DNA from: Symsagittifera roscoffensis
Lineage: Eukaryota; Xenacoelomorpha; Acoela; Convolutidae
Direction: 5' to 3'
Assembly: GCF_963678635.1 (NCBI RefSeq)
Contig: NC_087065.1
Coordinates: 34,473,679-34,533,678, forward strand
Length of the DNA: 60,000 nt
The position numbers were made by a program, and so were the translations under genes. Positions 23,283 to 36,000 of this stretch are shown here, one piece after another. The notes beneath the pieces were generated by a model, which was not told where the DNA came from, made no database searches, and saw only the letters and a program-made list of their open reading frames with translations. Numbering within the stretch: the first letter of the stretch is position 1; each line of letters begins with the position of its first letter.

Positions 23283-24332
23283 TATACGTTTAGTATGGCT
23301 TCCACACGCAACTAACAGTTTTTTTATTCCAAATTTTTTTATAGCCCAGGATTCAGAATAATTTTTTTTCGGGATCCAGAATGGTTACCGAGTAGCCCTT
23401 CTTCTTTTGATTTTTAATTAATTTTTTGAAAATAGAAACTGTTCAGGTTCGCTTTCGAAAAGCAAACCAGGCTGCTCGTATCAGGGCGAGGCCCTGGATG
23501 TTCCGACTGCCTTTTAAGGTCTATGGAGCAGTAAAAACATGAAAAAATTAACTGTTATAAAAGAAAATGAAATTTTTTTAATTTGGAGTTTTTTTGACAA
23601 AAAAATGAAATCCTAGTAACAAGTCAATTCCGGCAAATAAGCTTCCTTCAACAAGATTTCTAAAACGGAATGAAATAACCACTTACGCGTTAATAGCCCG
23701 AATTATATCGCGCGTTAATTGTCCCAAGTTGGCCAAAATGGATGGCAATCTTTAAACCCCCACAACTTTAAGAAAAATGATCGCAGGTAAGATATCGTTT
23801 CAAAATTAAGCTCAAGACAACAATATCTTTCGAATGATATAAAAAATTGGTTAGTTAAAAAGTCGAAATTTTCTGCAGAAAAAATAACACCCCGAGCACA
23901 AATATTCCGTTAATTTCAATACGAAAGTCGGAACAATAAAATTCACACTAATGAAGCTCTTTTTCAATAGTGTCTTTTTCGAACTATTTTAAACCCGTTT
24001 CAATTTCTTTTATTACATTTATTTTTTTTCATGTTTTTACTGCTCCATAGACCTTAAAGGGCAGTTGGAATATTCAGGGCTTTTATCTGATAAGAGTAGC
24101 CTAATTTGCTTCGTGAAAGCATAACTGAACATTTTGGTTTTTCTATTTTGAAAATCTTCCACAAAAAGTAATATTTTTTTAAATATTTGAATAAATTAAT
24201 TAATAATCAAAACAAGAAGAGCTACTCGGTAACTATTCTGCACACCGAAAAAATGTTATTCTGAATCCTGGGCTTTATAAAAATTTGAAAAAAAACAGTT
24301 AATTGCGTGTGGAAGCCATGCTAAACTTATAG
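23283..24332. repeat. Nested ~1-kb palindrome with a foldback copy at its centre
   Basis: The outer arms (about 23283-23470 and 24105-24332) are inverted copies. Shared motifs include TAGTATGGCTTCCACACGCA against the reversed TGCGTGTGGAAGCCATGCTA, and GCCCAGGATTCAGAATAA against its reverse. Between them sits a foldback copy (23472-24099) starting CTGCTCGTATCAGGGCGAG with a long left arm and a much shorter right arm. So one inverted structure is nested inside another. Confidence 0.75.
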
Positions 24333-24448
24333 TTAAAAACTTATAGCCAAAAAAATAACATATTTTTAAATTTGAAATTAGGAAGTTTTGAATTTGAACG
24401 ACACAATTCATTTCAACGCAAGCGGTGCAGCCAAAATGGAACAAAATA

Positions 24449-24962
24449 GCCTGTATCAGGGCAACGCCTTGAATGTTCCGGCTGCCTTTTAAAATCTATG
24501 GAGCAGTAATAACAAAAAAAAAGTTATATTTAAAAGAAAAAAAGAAAAAAATTGAAACTTGATTTTTATTGTGAAAAACATCACTCCACACGCCATATAA
24601 AGTACCAAGTGATAGCGTTTGCTCCTATTAAAAACCAATTATGGCAAATTAATTTTTCTTCAACCAATTTGGTACGATTTCTAATACGGATTAAACCTCC
24701 GCTTACGTGTGAATAGCACAAAAAATATTGCGCATCAACTGTCTCAAATTAGCCAAAATAGCAACCTTTAAACCCCCATAACTTTACAAAAAATAACCAC
24801 AGAGGAAATATTTACAAGCTCAGGTTAACAATACAATTTGAATGATTAAAAAAATTACATCAAAAATTGTTAGTGGAAAAGTTGAAATTTGTTTGAAGAG
24901 AAAAAAAAACCACACCGAGCACAAATATTCCGTTACTTTCGTTACGAAAATCGGAACAAAAA
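24449..24962. mobile_element. Foldback family copy, left arm only
   Basis: Starts at a CTGTATCAGGGC motif with the terminal hairpin and GACTGCCTTTTAA-type sequence. It runs inwards through the CTTCAACCAATTTGG and CGCTTACG motifs to the central GAGCACAAATATTCCGTTAC motif, where the copy stops. Confidence 0.7.
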
Positions 24963-25070
24963 TATGTGATTAAGGGTTTTCTTTCCCATTTCAGAATCAC
25001 AAACAACAGAGCCACAAAAATAGGCTTCAGCATTAACACAGCGGCCGGCCACTCAGCCGAAATTGCTTGG

Positions 25071-25394
25071 GTGTAAAACAATAATAAAGCAAGTTCATTA
25101 GCGATGCAACAAAATTTTGACTGACAAAATAGCGAATAAACAGTTTTTGAAAATGTTTTTCAGAGAAAGATAAAAAAAATACACAATCAAATGATTTTGA
25201 TCTGATTAAAAAAGTTCACATGATTTTGATAGGTGTAAAAACAATAATAAAGCAAGTTCGCTAGCGATGCAACAAAACTTTCACTGACAAAATAGCGAAT
25301 AAACAGTTTTTGAAAATGTTTCTCAGAGAAAGATTAAAAAAATACACAATCAAATGATTTTGATCGGATAAAAAAGTTCACATGATTTTGATCA
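25071..25394. repeat. Two-copy tandem duplication, 162-bp unit
   Basis: The units begin GTGTAAAA(A)CAATAATAAAG at 25071 and 25233. They contain the same order of motifs (TAGCGATGCAACAAAA, ATAGCGAATAAACAG, ATACACAATCAAATG) and end in CACATGATTTTGAT. There are few differences between the copies. Confidence 0.85.
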
Positions 25395-26386
25395 ACAAAG
25401 AAAAATCATTGAAAATATTTATTGAACGGTAACTGAACGACAAAATTTTGGTTGATGCCTCTGAGTCGACAACAAAACTGATGTCATAAAAAATTTACAA
25501 AGCCCTCCTAAAACATACCAATTCATAAACATATAGTTTCCCTCTTAAGTACGCAATTAAAGGTGACTTGACCGGCGAAACATCAACAGTATAAAATTTT
25601 CTTTTTGAAAAAAAAACTCAATAAAATTTCAAAACTAAAATATAGAACAAATATTTGGTATTAAAAACTATTTGAGTTGGAATAAAAATCAAGACTGTGT
25701 AAAAAAAGTAAAAAAACGCACCGGATAAATCAATTGCTTATGAAAAAAAACAGCCGAGAAACATTAGCACGAAAAAAAAATTAACAGAAGGTACTACTTT
25801 TTTTTTCAATTAAACTTGTAGAGAAAAAGCGTATGTTTTTCTGATTCTTTGTTTTCATACTAATGTTTGTCGGCTCAATTTTTTTTTTTCAAAAGCACTT
25901 ATTTCATCCAGTGCGGTTTTTCGGCTTCCTTTCCAAAGTCATGCTTTTTGTTCCAATAACAATAGTTTTTAACTCCAACGAAACTTGTTCTGTACTTTGT
26001 ATAAGTATCAATTCTCATTCTGAAATTCTATTCGGTTTTTACTTTTTTCAATTACACTTGTGGAGAAAAATTGTAACTACTGAATAAAAATTACTGAATA
26101 AATCTATAAAAAAAAAACAAGAAGAACCTGTTGCGGTAATAAAAAGTTGAAAAGAGTTGACTGTTTTTTCCAACTTTTACAGAATCGAATCGAAGATTTC
26201 CAAAAACTTTTTTTATTGGCGGGAAAAGGCTATATTTAGTTGAAAAAAAACTTAGTTTTTAATGGATTTTTTTTACTGCTTAATTAGGAGTTTCGTAACA
26301 CCTAACCACTCTCTTTACTCGTTTGACATTAGACCAAAAGCAATTGTTTTCCTGAGGCAAATATAGAAATAGAGAATAGAACGAGA

Positions 26387-27008
26387 CTGCTCGTATATCA
26401 GGGCAAATCCCTGAATGTTCCGATTGTCTCTTAACTCATAAAGAATAGTTTTTGGGAAAATAAAATATTGAAAACCTATAGATTCGTACGAATGGGTGAT
26501 ATCAAAGTGTGAAGTGTTGATTCGTACGAAATTAATACGTCGATCTGATTAGCTAGTCTCAATTCAATTTGAGCGATTTTGTTGTGCGATATAATTCGCC
26601 ACGCATAAATAATTTGAGTTACGCTCTCAGTAATATGAACTAATTCTTCAAAGCGCGCGTAATATAGTCCAAAATATGGCCAAATTGGCACTTTTCAAAC
26701 ACCCAGAACTTAACAAAAAATAATTGGAGGTAAAATATTTTTGTAAATTTGAACTCAGGAAGTCAATATCTTCAATGGCGCATAGGAAATTTGGATCTAC
26801 TTAACAATCTCCCCCCTATGGTACCTACTTAAGAATCTTCTATATATTAATTATCTTTTTTAATTTGAACTCAAGAAACTGATATCTTCAATGGGGTATT
26901 AAAAAGTTTTGTCGAAATTATTATTTCGATCGCCGAAAATTGACTGAAAAAAATAAACCCACAGAGCATAAAAATTCCGTTTTCTTCGAAGGTCGGAACA
27001 AAAACTGT
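26387..27008. mobile_element. Foldback family copy with embedded MITE fragment
   Basis: Starts CTGCTCGTATATCAGGGC in left-arm orientation and ends in the GAAGGTCGGAACAAAAAC motif. Over its length it is the reverse complement of 18323-19011 with moderate divergence. Around 26793-26850 it carries GGATCTACTTAACAATCTCC and TACCTACTTAAGAATCTTC, a truncated copy of the MITE at 18420-18620. Confidence 0.7.
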
Positions 27009-27009
27009 T

Positions 27010-28770
27010 CGTCGTGAACTGTTTTCAAGAGACTGTAAAAAATAGTTTGGAAAATTTTAATAGTCGCTGAAAATTTTATTGAAAATCTGTTTATACTAAC
27101 ATATCATTGAATTTATTCTGGTTATTAGTTGAGGTACTTGATATGGCGTGGAAAAAGTTTTTTTCCTGCGTTCAGTGGTTGTATTATTTTATACACATCC
27201 AATAGTTGGCTAAGTAGCACAAAACGTTTAATCAAAATAATTTGCTCGTTGCAAAATAGTACAAAACCCAAAGGAAAATAGTACCACAAAATTAGTACAA
27301 AGAAAAAAATTGCTACGCAAGTACCACAATAACTTCCGACCACAGTTAATAAAATGTTATCTAAAAAATACATTTTTTTTCCAAAATAAAAAAATGTGTA
27401 ATTCTTTTTTGGTATTTTCTTGTTTTTTTGAATGCCAGAGAAGCGCTACATGTATCTTTATTAATTATATTTTTATTTGATGAAATGTTTTGTCGATTAA
27501 ATCACCAATTTCCGTATGGTAAATGTAGGTACTCGCTTGCTTTGTTTGCTCGAAGATAGACCAAAACGTAAGAATTACACTAAAAAAACGTTTTATATAT
27601 TTCCTAAAAGCGATAGAAACACAATTAAAAGGGTTTTGTTATGACATATAACGCAACTCAACCTGATAATTTTTTTGTACACCATATTTTTGTGGAACAC
27701 GGAAAAATTAATGAAGACATAAGTCATCCTACTTTCAATTTTCGGAGCAAGGAGCAAAAAAAACTGTTAATTTTTTTCCGAGGAAGCAAACTCAGAAACT
27801 TTTTCCTCAAATAATTTACTGGTAACAAATATTCGATTTTTTTAGGTCCTTTTTTGCGAAATATAAAAAAGCCTGCTGAATGATTGACCAATCATGGGTT
27901 ACTAATAGATGAAAACTAGACACAACTGTCCAACTGATGAGCATAGATGAAATTATTGTCAAGATTTTATCCACTTTTTCCCTCTGAAAACGCTTAAACA
28001 AAACATTGGAAGTTTTTTTAACACTGGGAAAAGTTCTGTTAGTAATTGGTTTAGTTATAATTTGTGGCTGGAAGACCTTTAAATATATTTAATTAGGGCA
28101 CTTGATTGTGCGTGGGAAAAACTTATAGTCAAAGATATTCATCTTGTTCGGCTGAGGAAATTAGGATAGCCTCAGTCCACCAAATCAGGAAATTGCTGAT
28201 CCGATATTGAACTCAATATGTGTTCCTTGCGTCTATCCTAAAAAAAAATTTTAGACAAAAGAATCAAAATTATTAGACCGTCGAAACCAAATGTTGTAAG
28301 ACTCGCTTGCAGTAAAACTCGCTAATTATTATTAGTTTCTGGAACAATTAGAAATTGATAATCAGAGTAAAAACGTGTTTAGAAATTGATAATCAGAGTG
28401 ATAAATGTGTTTTGGCTCTAATGCATTGATTAGTCAAGGATTCCAACAGTGAAGAATTTTCAGCGGTTCCATCGGTTTAAAAAATGAAATAAAATGTTTT
28501 TTTTTTATCCAAAGTGTGTTTTTGTAGACTGTGGGACTCTTTTCTACTCGTCCTCCCCCCACATTTGACTTTCAAATATAAAAAGCAAACTTTACCTAGC
28601 CAAAATGTAATGGAAATATGCTTGCTGAACAAACTAAGCTTTAGTGAACAAATTTGTTCTTCATATTTTCATCGTAAAATCACGCATTCAGCCTTGAAGA
28701 CAAGCAAGAGAACTGAAAACAATTTGAAATGTGAAAGGGGGAAGTGTAAAAAAGCCGGCTTCGGTAGGGT
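27010..28770. other. No gene recognised
   Basis: AT-rich sequence. The longest ORF (27125-27373, minus) is hydrophobic and low in complexity, without a recognisable domain or splice context. Confidence 0.45.
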
Positions 28771-28779
28771 ATTCAATTA

Positions 28780-29148
28780 GTCCGACTTTCGAAAGATTAG
28801 TATGCTTGGGGTGATTTTTTTTATTCAGACCAATTCTCAAAAATATTTATCTCGGGGAGCTCAATCCAAAAATATTCGAGTTCCTAGAAAGAGTGGAGTG
28901 CGCTTATTGTTAGCCTATCCTGATTTAATTCTGGGATACGTGGCTGGGATACTTTGATGCTGAAAGCTAAACGCGCATTATTTACGCGTGGCGATTTATC
29001 CAGCACTACAAAATTGTTCGAAATTCAATTAATTCCACGCGACTGTTAACATTCAGCTTAAAAGTCATAACTTGTCACTAATTCATCAACCAAACACTAT
29101 AATTGACCAGTTTATAGAACTTCGGGGCTTTCCCCTGATACGAGCAGT
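28780..29148. mobile_element. Foldback family copy, right arm, shortened
   Basis: Starts with a CCGACTTTCG motif, passes GCTTGGGGTGATTTTTTTTA and a TTTACGCGTGGCGATTTATCC motif, and ends in the terminal mini-hairpin GGGGCTTTCCCC followed by TGATACGAGCAGT. Confidence 0.7.
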
Positions 29149-30160
29149 AGTGTTTGAATATACAGCAGAATTGTTGCCGTGGGAATTGATTTTTTGATGA
29201 CATTTCTATCTCAATCGACCTAAATTGCTTGTGCTCATCATAAACCAACAAAAAATTTTACAAACCGAAACCCACCAAAAACTATAATCTTAAAGCCTGA
29301 ATGAAACTAGTTCAAAAAATTTCACTGTATGTGTTAAAAAAATTTCACAGAAACCAAATTTTAATAAAAAAATTTGCTATTTTTAATAATTTTGATCAAC
29401 TTTTCTAAATTTGAAAAAGAATATTAAATTGAGATTTCTCAAAGGTACAAACTTGTATTCTCTTTCACTCTGCTTCCATGGGAACTGGAATGAAAATTTC
29501 CCTTCCCATGACAGCCCTGATATACAAGCTATGTCTCCCTCACCCTCCCTCAGCTCACATGAGCATCAAACTGGCAGTGTAACGCGCGACAAGACCATGC
29601 AATTCGACCGAATACATTTGTAACGCACGAACTTTTCTGTATATCAACTGTAATTTTTCAGTAATCCGGCAATTTCAATCGAATTTTTCTAAAACTGCAG
29701 AGTTGGGGGACGCCTATACAAATTTAATTTTTAAGCTCAATGTTTTAAATTATGAAGAAACAGGGTAGCGTTGAAGAGTGCCCAAGTAACAGAACTGCAA
29801 TAATGATTCTATGATTAAGATTGCAAGAAAAGCATTTTTTCAACTGTCTAACAAAATTAAATTTGTGTTTGCTTGAGTTTTCTAAAAAACCTGGATAAGT
29901 TTTGGCAAAAAAAATCAGGACACTACTTTAGAAGAGTATTTTGTGTGATTTGGTGAAATCTTGCTGCAATCAAAGAAACTTTCTTGCATTTTCTTGCTAA
30001 CGATTTCGTAAAACTTAGTTTTTCGTAAAACCTTGAACGATCGATTTTTCCTTTCGGCACTCTTAGAATTTTGGTACGCTGCATTTGAGCCAAGATTCTG
30101 GACTGTTCTTTTCTTGTTCGAATTAAGAAAAAAACTATTTTTAGCGATAGTTTTGGTCAT

Positions 30161-30277
30161 TTTTCAATCACACTGAACGCGCATCAGTTAAGCTGGCTAA
30201 AAGCATATTTAACTGTAAATTTTAGTTAAATATGCTTTTAGCCAGCTTAATTGATGCGCGTTGAGTGTGATTGAAAA
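30161..30277. repeat. Near-perfect hairpin, 53-nt arms, 11-nt loop
   Basis: Bases 30161-30213 and 30225-30277 are inverted copies with only two mismatches. The outer end is TTTTCAATCACACT and the inner end AAGCATATTTAAC. Such a structure may be a small MITE or could produce a hairpin RNA. No other copy was noticed in the window. Confidence 0.85.
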
Positions 30278-31488
30278 TATCAAAAAAAAACAAGCTGAAA
30301 GAACATCGTCTTTTGGATTGTGTGGAACCTGTATGATAGTCCAGCTTTCCTACAACTACGAAAATTGACAATATTTTAAAAAATGTAGCCTATTTTTTTC
30401 ACTTAATTTTTGGGTTCTGATTTAAAAATTAAAACGAGAGAAAACTGCTTCAAAACCCACCAACAAAGAAGAACATAAAAATTCAGAAAAAAAAGTTGAA
30501 ATAGATAAAAAAAAAATGCTTGCATTCAAAGATCATAGGCATCAAAAAATCCATCGCTTTTTAAAAAAATTTTTTTTTTGGCTTTGTTGAAATAAATTGC
30601 CTTTTTCAGCGCTCTTGAGAAAACAATTTTTTGGCCATTTTTTTGCTTGGCAGTTGTACTTACCAAAAATTACCCACTAACAGAAAAAACAGCTACAAAC
30701 TAAAGAAAAAACAAAAAACCTAGTCATTCCAAGTTTTTTATGGGAATTTGGAAACATTGGAATCAAGAATATGCGAAGCTGACATTTTTTGATAAAATTA
30801 AGCCTAATTCGTCTACAAACATCTGAACGTTTTTAAAAAATCATCTCCGCATTCTTTTTAAGATAATTGAATTTTTGCTTTTTTTTAGATTACTGCCTTC
30901 CATTTAAAAAGAAAGCTGTGACAAAAGCTTATAAAATGAGTATTTGGAGGGTGATCAAAAGTGAAAACAATCCGTAACAAACATATGTCATGAACAGTTA
31001 AACTTTAAAATTCAAAGCTTGCAACTTGAACAAATCAGTTTCGACATTTGGTACAGAGGTGAGCTGCATTTTGCAGACATCAGCAATTAAACGCCAAGAA
31101 TTTGCATCTCTTAAAAGACGAGAAAACTAACAAATAATTGCTTACGATTTTTCAAAAAAAATGAACGCGAACCGAACCATTCCTGGGAAATCAAAATTTT
31201 CGAGTCGACTGCTCTACAAAATTTGGGCCAGTGACTTAAAATTAGTGAAAGAGTATAAGCAGAGCACGAAGCTAGCCGAAACATACGAGTCGAAAAAAAA
31301 GAGAACATGCAATAATCCAAGAAAAAAATTCTGTTCGATGAAAATTTGTCGAACACAATTTCTATTGTTCAATATTTTACCCAAGAAACGCATGCTGTGG
31401 AAACTAAACTGAAATAAAGGCCTGAAAAAGTAAGCGATATTTCGTCAAGTCAATGCGCCATAACCTTGAGTATAGTTATAAAAAGTGT

Positions 31489-31572
31489 CTACTAAATGAC
31501 CGGAACTAAAACGCGAAACAAAATCCAAATCAACTACTAAATGACGAGAACTAAAACGCGAAACTAAATCAA
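31489..31572. repeat. Two-copy 45-bp tandem repeat
   Basis: CTACTAAATGAC(C)G(A/G)GAACTAAAACGCGAAAC is repeated at 31489 and 31534 with minor differences. Confidence 0.8.
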
Positions 31573-32401
31573 CTCAGATATTAAAAAAACAAAAGCCACA
31601 CAGCTGAAAAAAGAAGTAACTAATTCGGTTTTTAACATACGAAACACTGGGTGGCTATAAAACCAAAAATAATCATATTCACACTTCTCAAACTGTAATT
31701 CAAAAAAATAATACAAAATGAGAGCAAAACAAAAAAGTATAATAAACAAGGCAAAAAAAACAAATAAACCCTGACTGTTTAATTTGGTTCTCAAAATTTT
31801 GAGCAATTGCCAATTTTTCAAAAATCTTTTTCTAATCAGATAGCAATTAATGCTTAACCCTAGACTGCCTTAAACTGGTTATCATTACAAAAAAAATTGG
31901 GCTACAGAGCCCCTATAACCTAATGAAAACCAGCTGATCGAATAGTTATAGCACAAAATTTGCGCATTAGCTCTTGATTTTCAATTTTGAACAAATCTAC
32001 CCCTGAAACATAAAAAAAACAAGAACTCCAAACCAAAAAATGGTTTGATAGTTTGAAAATTGAAATCCCATTTATTCAACTAAAATTTGTAGTTTTTCGT
32101 GATCTTTAGGCTTTTGCTGTTCGATAGTGGAGCTACCTTCTTTCAAAAGGAATGAAAGAAAAAATTAAATAAATTTGAAAACTTTCCTGAAAAAAAAGAG
32201 AAAAAATCATCAAGACCTATAAAAGTGTCGTCACTACGTTCATTGGCACCTAATTAAATCAAATCTAAGCTACAAAAACAAATTTTGCGGGTAAAGAAAA
32301 ACATCACCCAATCAAGTGTCTTCAATTCGTTCAATACTCGAAAAACGGTCAAAAAGTCGCAAAAACTATTGAAAGATCATAAAGTATACACGCTTTGACC
32401 A

Positions 32402-32464
32402 GAAAACTACGAATGCAGCGGGAATTAAGCCTGCACCAGCATACGCTAACTTGAGCTACTCACA
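32402..32464 (-). repeat. tRNA-like (SINE-like) fragment
   Basis: The minus strand reads GAGTAGCTCAAGTTAGCG (A-box-like) and then GGCTTAATTCCCG (degenerate B-box) at tRNA-like spacing. Degenerate, with no closed cloverleaf verified. Confidence 0.35.
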
Positions 32465-32692
32465 CAAGCTTAAGGAGTCAATCAATACTAGGCAGCACGA
32501 CATGTTCTGAACTTAAACAGATATAGCTCCTCCGGTTTGAATCAATAAAAGATACTCGACTTGTTTCGGTAACAGGCCTCGTAAAATAATAACAAGATCC
32601 ACCTGTGAGAAAATCAAACATTTAGATCTTTTATGAGTCAGAAGGAGTAATTCAACTCCACTCTTAGATTGTTGGTAAATAAAACTTGCTTG

Positions 32693-32698
32693 TTTATT
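32693..32698 (-). terminator. Candidate polyadenylation signal of ANKS1
   Basis: AATAAA on the minus strand, 213 nt beyond the predicted stop codon. It is the first canonical hexamer I noticed downstream of the last exon. No transcript evidence is available. Confidence 0.35.
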
Positions 32699-32910
32699 GA
32701 GTAAAAACATTCATACCGCCTCTGATAATGATATTTGCAAGTATTTCAAGGCATCAAAAAATCATAAACAATGCGGAGTGCCTTGTTTTATAGTAGGGGT
32801 TTGGAATAGCCTCCTTTTTGAGAGCGGATAACATGGATTAAAAATTAAACTAGTAGAAAATATTCAGGGTAAAAATTAGAGTTTTCTCTGTCTATACAGA
32901 GTTTGGTCAT

Positions 32911-33027
32911 TTAGTGTCCTGTTGCCTTGACTGCCTGTGAATTGGGCTGATTTTCGTTGACGAATTTGAATGCGGTCTGGAAGGCAGCTCTTAAAGAACT
33001 CATCACTTCCTTTCCACCCCTCTGCTT
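32911..33027 (-). CDS. ANKS1: ANKS1 exon 20: end of PTB domain and C-terminus
   Basis: Acceptor ATTTCAG, phase 0. The exon encodes 38 residues and TAA. SLRAAFQTAFKFVNE fits the C-terminal amphipathic helix that closes PTB domains. The longer ORF through this region is in another frame. This frame was chosen because it continues exon 19 without a phase break and supplies the missing helix. The protein ends soon after the PTB domain, shorter than vertebrate tails. Confidence 0.75.
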   Translation of the reverse strand, partial: KQRGGKEVMSSLRAAFQTAFKFVNENQPNSQAVKATGH

Positions 33028-36000
33028 CTGAAATATCAACAACTCTTAGATAATAATAATAGTAGTTCCTGCGAATCGCAGAGGAGCTACCAGTAGGCCT
33101 TAACAGTCCTGTCGAGGATAGTCCATTTGTATTATCTCCCCACATTCCAGACAGTGTTATTTTGCTGAGCGAAGCTGTTTTTTTTGCGACTCAAGGCCGT
33201 TTTTTTGCGTCTAGAACTTTTACGTGGTACCATTATTGCAGCCAAATTTTGTCAGGTTGTGGTAGACCTGAAGCTGGAGGTCAAGTGAGAGCTTGTCCTC
33301 ACACTATCATTGTCATGGCATGGGATCGAATACAAGATCTGACGATATCAAAGTGAACGCCTTACCACTGTGCTAAGTGCCTCCTACTATGCTCATCATA
33401 TATGGTTAAAATTCGAAACCTGGTAAAAATTACTTAAGTGGAAATTTTGGATTTCCTGGAAATCGCCAATAAAATAAAACTTATTTGCGAAAACTGCTAA
33501 CTTGCATCACATCGCCTATTTCGACTACTTATGTCACTAAATCGAAAAAAATGCACATATTGTAACTACTACCTGGTCACGGTCGATTGTCTGGAATATG
33601 TAGCACATTCTCTTCACAGGTTGCACCGCTGACCCTCCTCCGTGCACTATTAGTGGACCGTCTTTGTTTTTGGCTGCGTCTGGTGCAATGGCAACTCGCA
33701 TGGCCTGTCTCTCAGCCACTACATATGCGAAGGTCCTGTGGTCTGTGTTTAGGGCAGCGCACTGGATGTTGGGAATTGCATGCTCCATCTCGAGAATCTA
33801 AACACGTGAAACTTAATCGTAGAGAACACTACGGGCTTTCTTTGACGTTTTTCAATGGAAAATAATAGTTTGAAAGCATTTAGACCTAAGACACTTTTCC
33901 TTTCTATTTTATGCTTGAACATCAATAATATTGCAAATTCCACTAAATTTCCTCTGAACCTATTCTAGAACAACGTTCTTTAATGAGGGAGAAGATTACG
34001 TACGCCTAGCTGAGGGTCTGACAATCTGATGGAGCAGAAGTTGACCTGTAGCTGTAGTCTGGGCACTTTTTTCACTCCCTTGTCCAGGGTAGCCTGACAA
34101 GCTGCAATCAGTGTCTTCTCAGAGGGCTCAATGCCGTTGAATGGAAACACTCCCAGAAACTGAAATGCATCAGCATCCAAACAACAGCTAACATTTGCAG
34201 TATTATTTAGCTTTCACTGAAAACTAAGTTTCAAATCTAACTCGGAAATCAATGCATCTCATCCACAGGGCTACGATTTTCATGCACCCAAAATTGAAAA
34301 AACATGCACCAAAAAATGCACCGATTTTTGCGAAATATGCACCTAAACATGCACTGAAAAAGTTAGTCAGAAACTCAATTATCTTTGAACACAGTGTTGT
34401 ACCAATATACAATCAAGTGTTGTTTCAAGTTCTCAATTGTGAGTCTCATTCTCTGGAGAGACTGAATTTGTCCCATGCTTGAGAACACTCTCTCAATGTC
34501 GACTGAAACCATGGGAGCATTCCGGAAAATTGCAGCGTCTAATGGGTTGACATCGGTAGTGGATAGTTTCTCACCCCGCAATATAAGTAAAAGTTCTTTG
34601 AGCTGCTTGAAATTAGGATTCCTAACCAACACTGAGTCCAATTTTTCTTTGTACTTGTCACCTTGAATTTTGAGTTCGACCTGATGCGCAAAAACCAATG
34701 AACGCGGCTTGCAACGTGTAAAAGCAAAGCTGGGTAAACCTTGCTCAACTAATCTCTTCCACATCAAAGGATTTCAACTGTATGCAGCTCGACAGGTCAA
34801 CAACTTTAGTCAATTAATAGCGAGATGACTTGGTGAAATAGAGTAAATATGCACTTTTCCCATGAGAACATGCACCAAAAAAAGTTTTGCCCAAAAATGC
34901 GCAAAAACATGCAATATGAACTTTTCATGAAAATCCGAACCCTGCTCATCCATCAAATTAGATGTACATTGCCTATAACTTGAAGCACTTTATCAAATAT
35001 ATTTTAATTGTATTAAGCTAGCATCCTTTTGTGTTAGTAAACTATTCTCACCCCAACTTGGAAGATTTTCGTCTCTAGAGGAGAGAGCTCCGCCGTGAAC
35101 GAGGGAGTTGTCTGAAAGTGAAAGATCAAATGAAGTTTACATATCATTACTGTTCTTAATATGTTCACGAACCTGAAACTCGGAGGAGCTATTTTTTGAA
35201 AAAACATAAATTTGAACTCTAACAGCGACTACAAGAATTAAAAATGTCATGCGGTCAAAAATAACAGATCCATGCGTTATATATTCTAGAAGATCATGAC
35301 AAAGCAAACAAAACTACAATAGAAGCGGTCAAGTAGTCAGAACTAGTAATGATCACAGCGCAGATGCTTACTGGAGACGTGACCGGAGTTGCAGGCACAT
35401 CGGGTACGTCTCGATTGATCTCGGATTCCAACTGGTCCCTGTTAAAGTCGGGATGATCACTCATGAGCTCGTTCGTATCCTTCAATTCGCACGCAACAAA
35501 GTCTTCAAACTAAAAATTGAGACTTGAGAATCACAGTCATATCAACAATGCGCCACACTCAAAGCCGAAGGTAAATACAATTCTAAAAATAGCGCGAAGC
35601 GAATATTATTGTGTGAATAATCATATTAGAAGACAACACAGATGATGCACATTTTATAAACAAACTTATACATTGAAAACAAGTTTTTTTTAACAAAAAC
35701 TGTAAAACTAACGCAGTTCAGCTGATCAATATCCAAATCTTCGACGGACGTGAGACCTGTTTCATTGCCTTTCAGACGCTTTAATTTCGTGCGAAGATCT
35801 TTAATGTTCAAGGATGCAAGAAGCCGCAGCCGATGTCCAACGCATGAGATATCGAACTTCTGAAACAGAAATGAATGCGTAATCATCAGTGCATACACAA
35901 ATGGTAATTTTTGAAATTTAGTTGAAAAACTTTGACATAGAGTGCTAAAAAAGTGTAATCGCTCAGTGTAATCGCTAAAAAGAATTGACCAATCCAAGTA

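Noticed and set aside
27125-27373. 82-aa hydrophobic minus-strand ORF resembling a membrane protein
   Set aside because: Hydrophobicity follows from T-rich composition. No start context, homologue or splice support was seen, and part of it loosely resembles sequence in the 7-kb duplication.
32876-33145. 89-aa minus-strand ORF in a different frame over the last ANKS1 exon
   Set aside because: The alternative frame gives the PTB C-terminal helix and continues exon 19 in phase. This ORF has neither domain nor phase support.
34252-34482. Plus-strand ORF with repeated HAPK/YAPK residues
   Set aside because: Encoded by the subterminal ATGCACC repeats of the hAT element.
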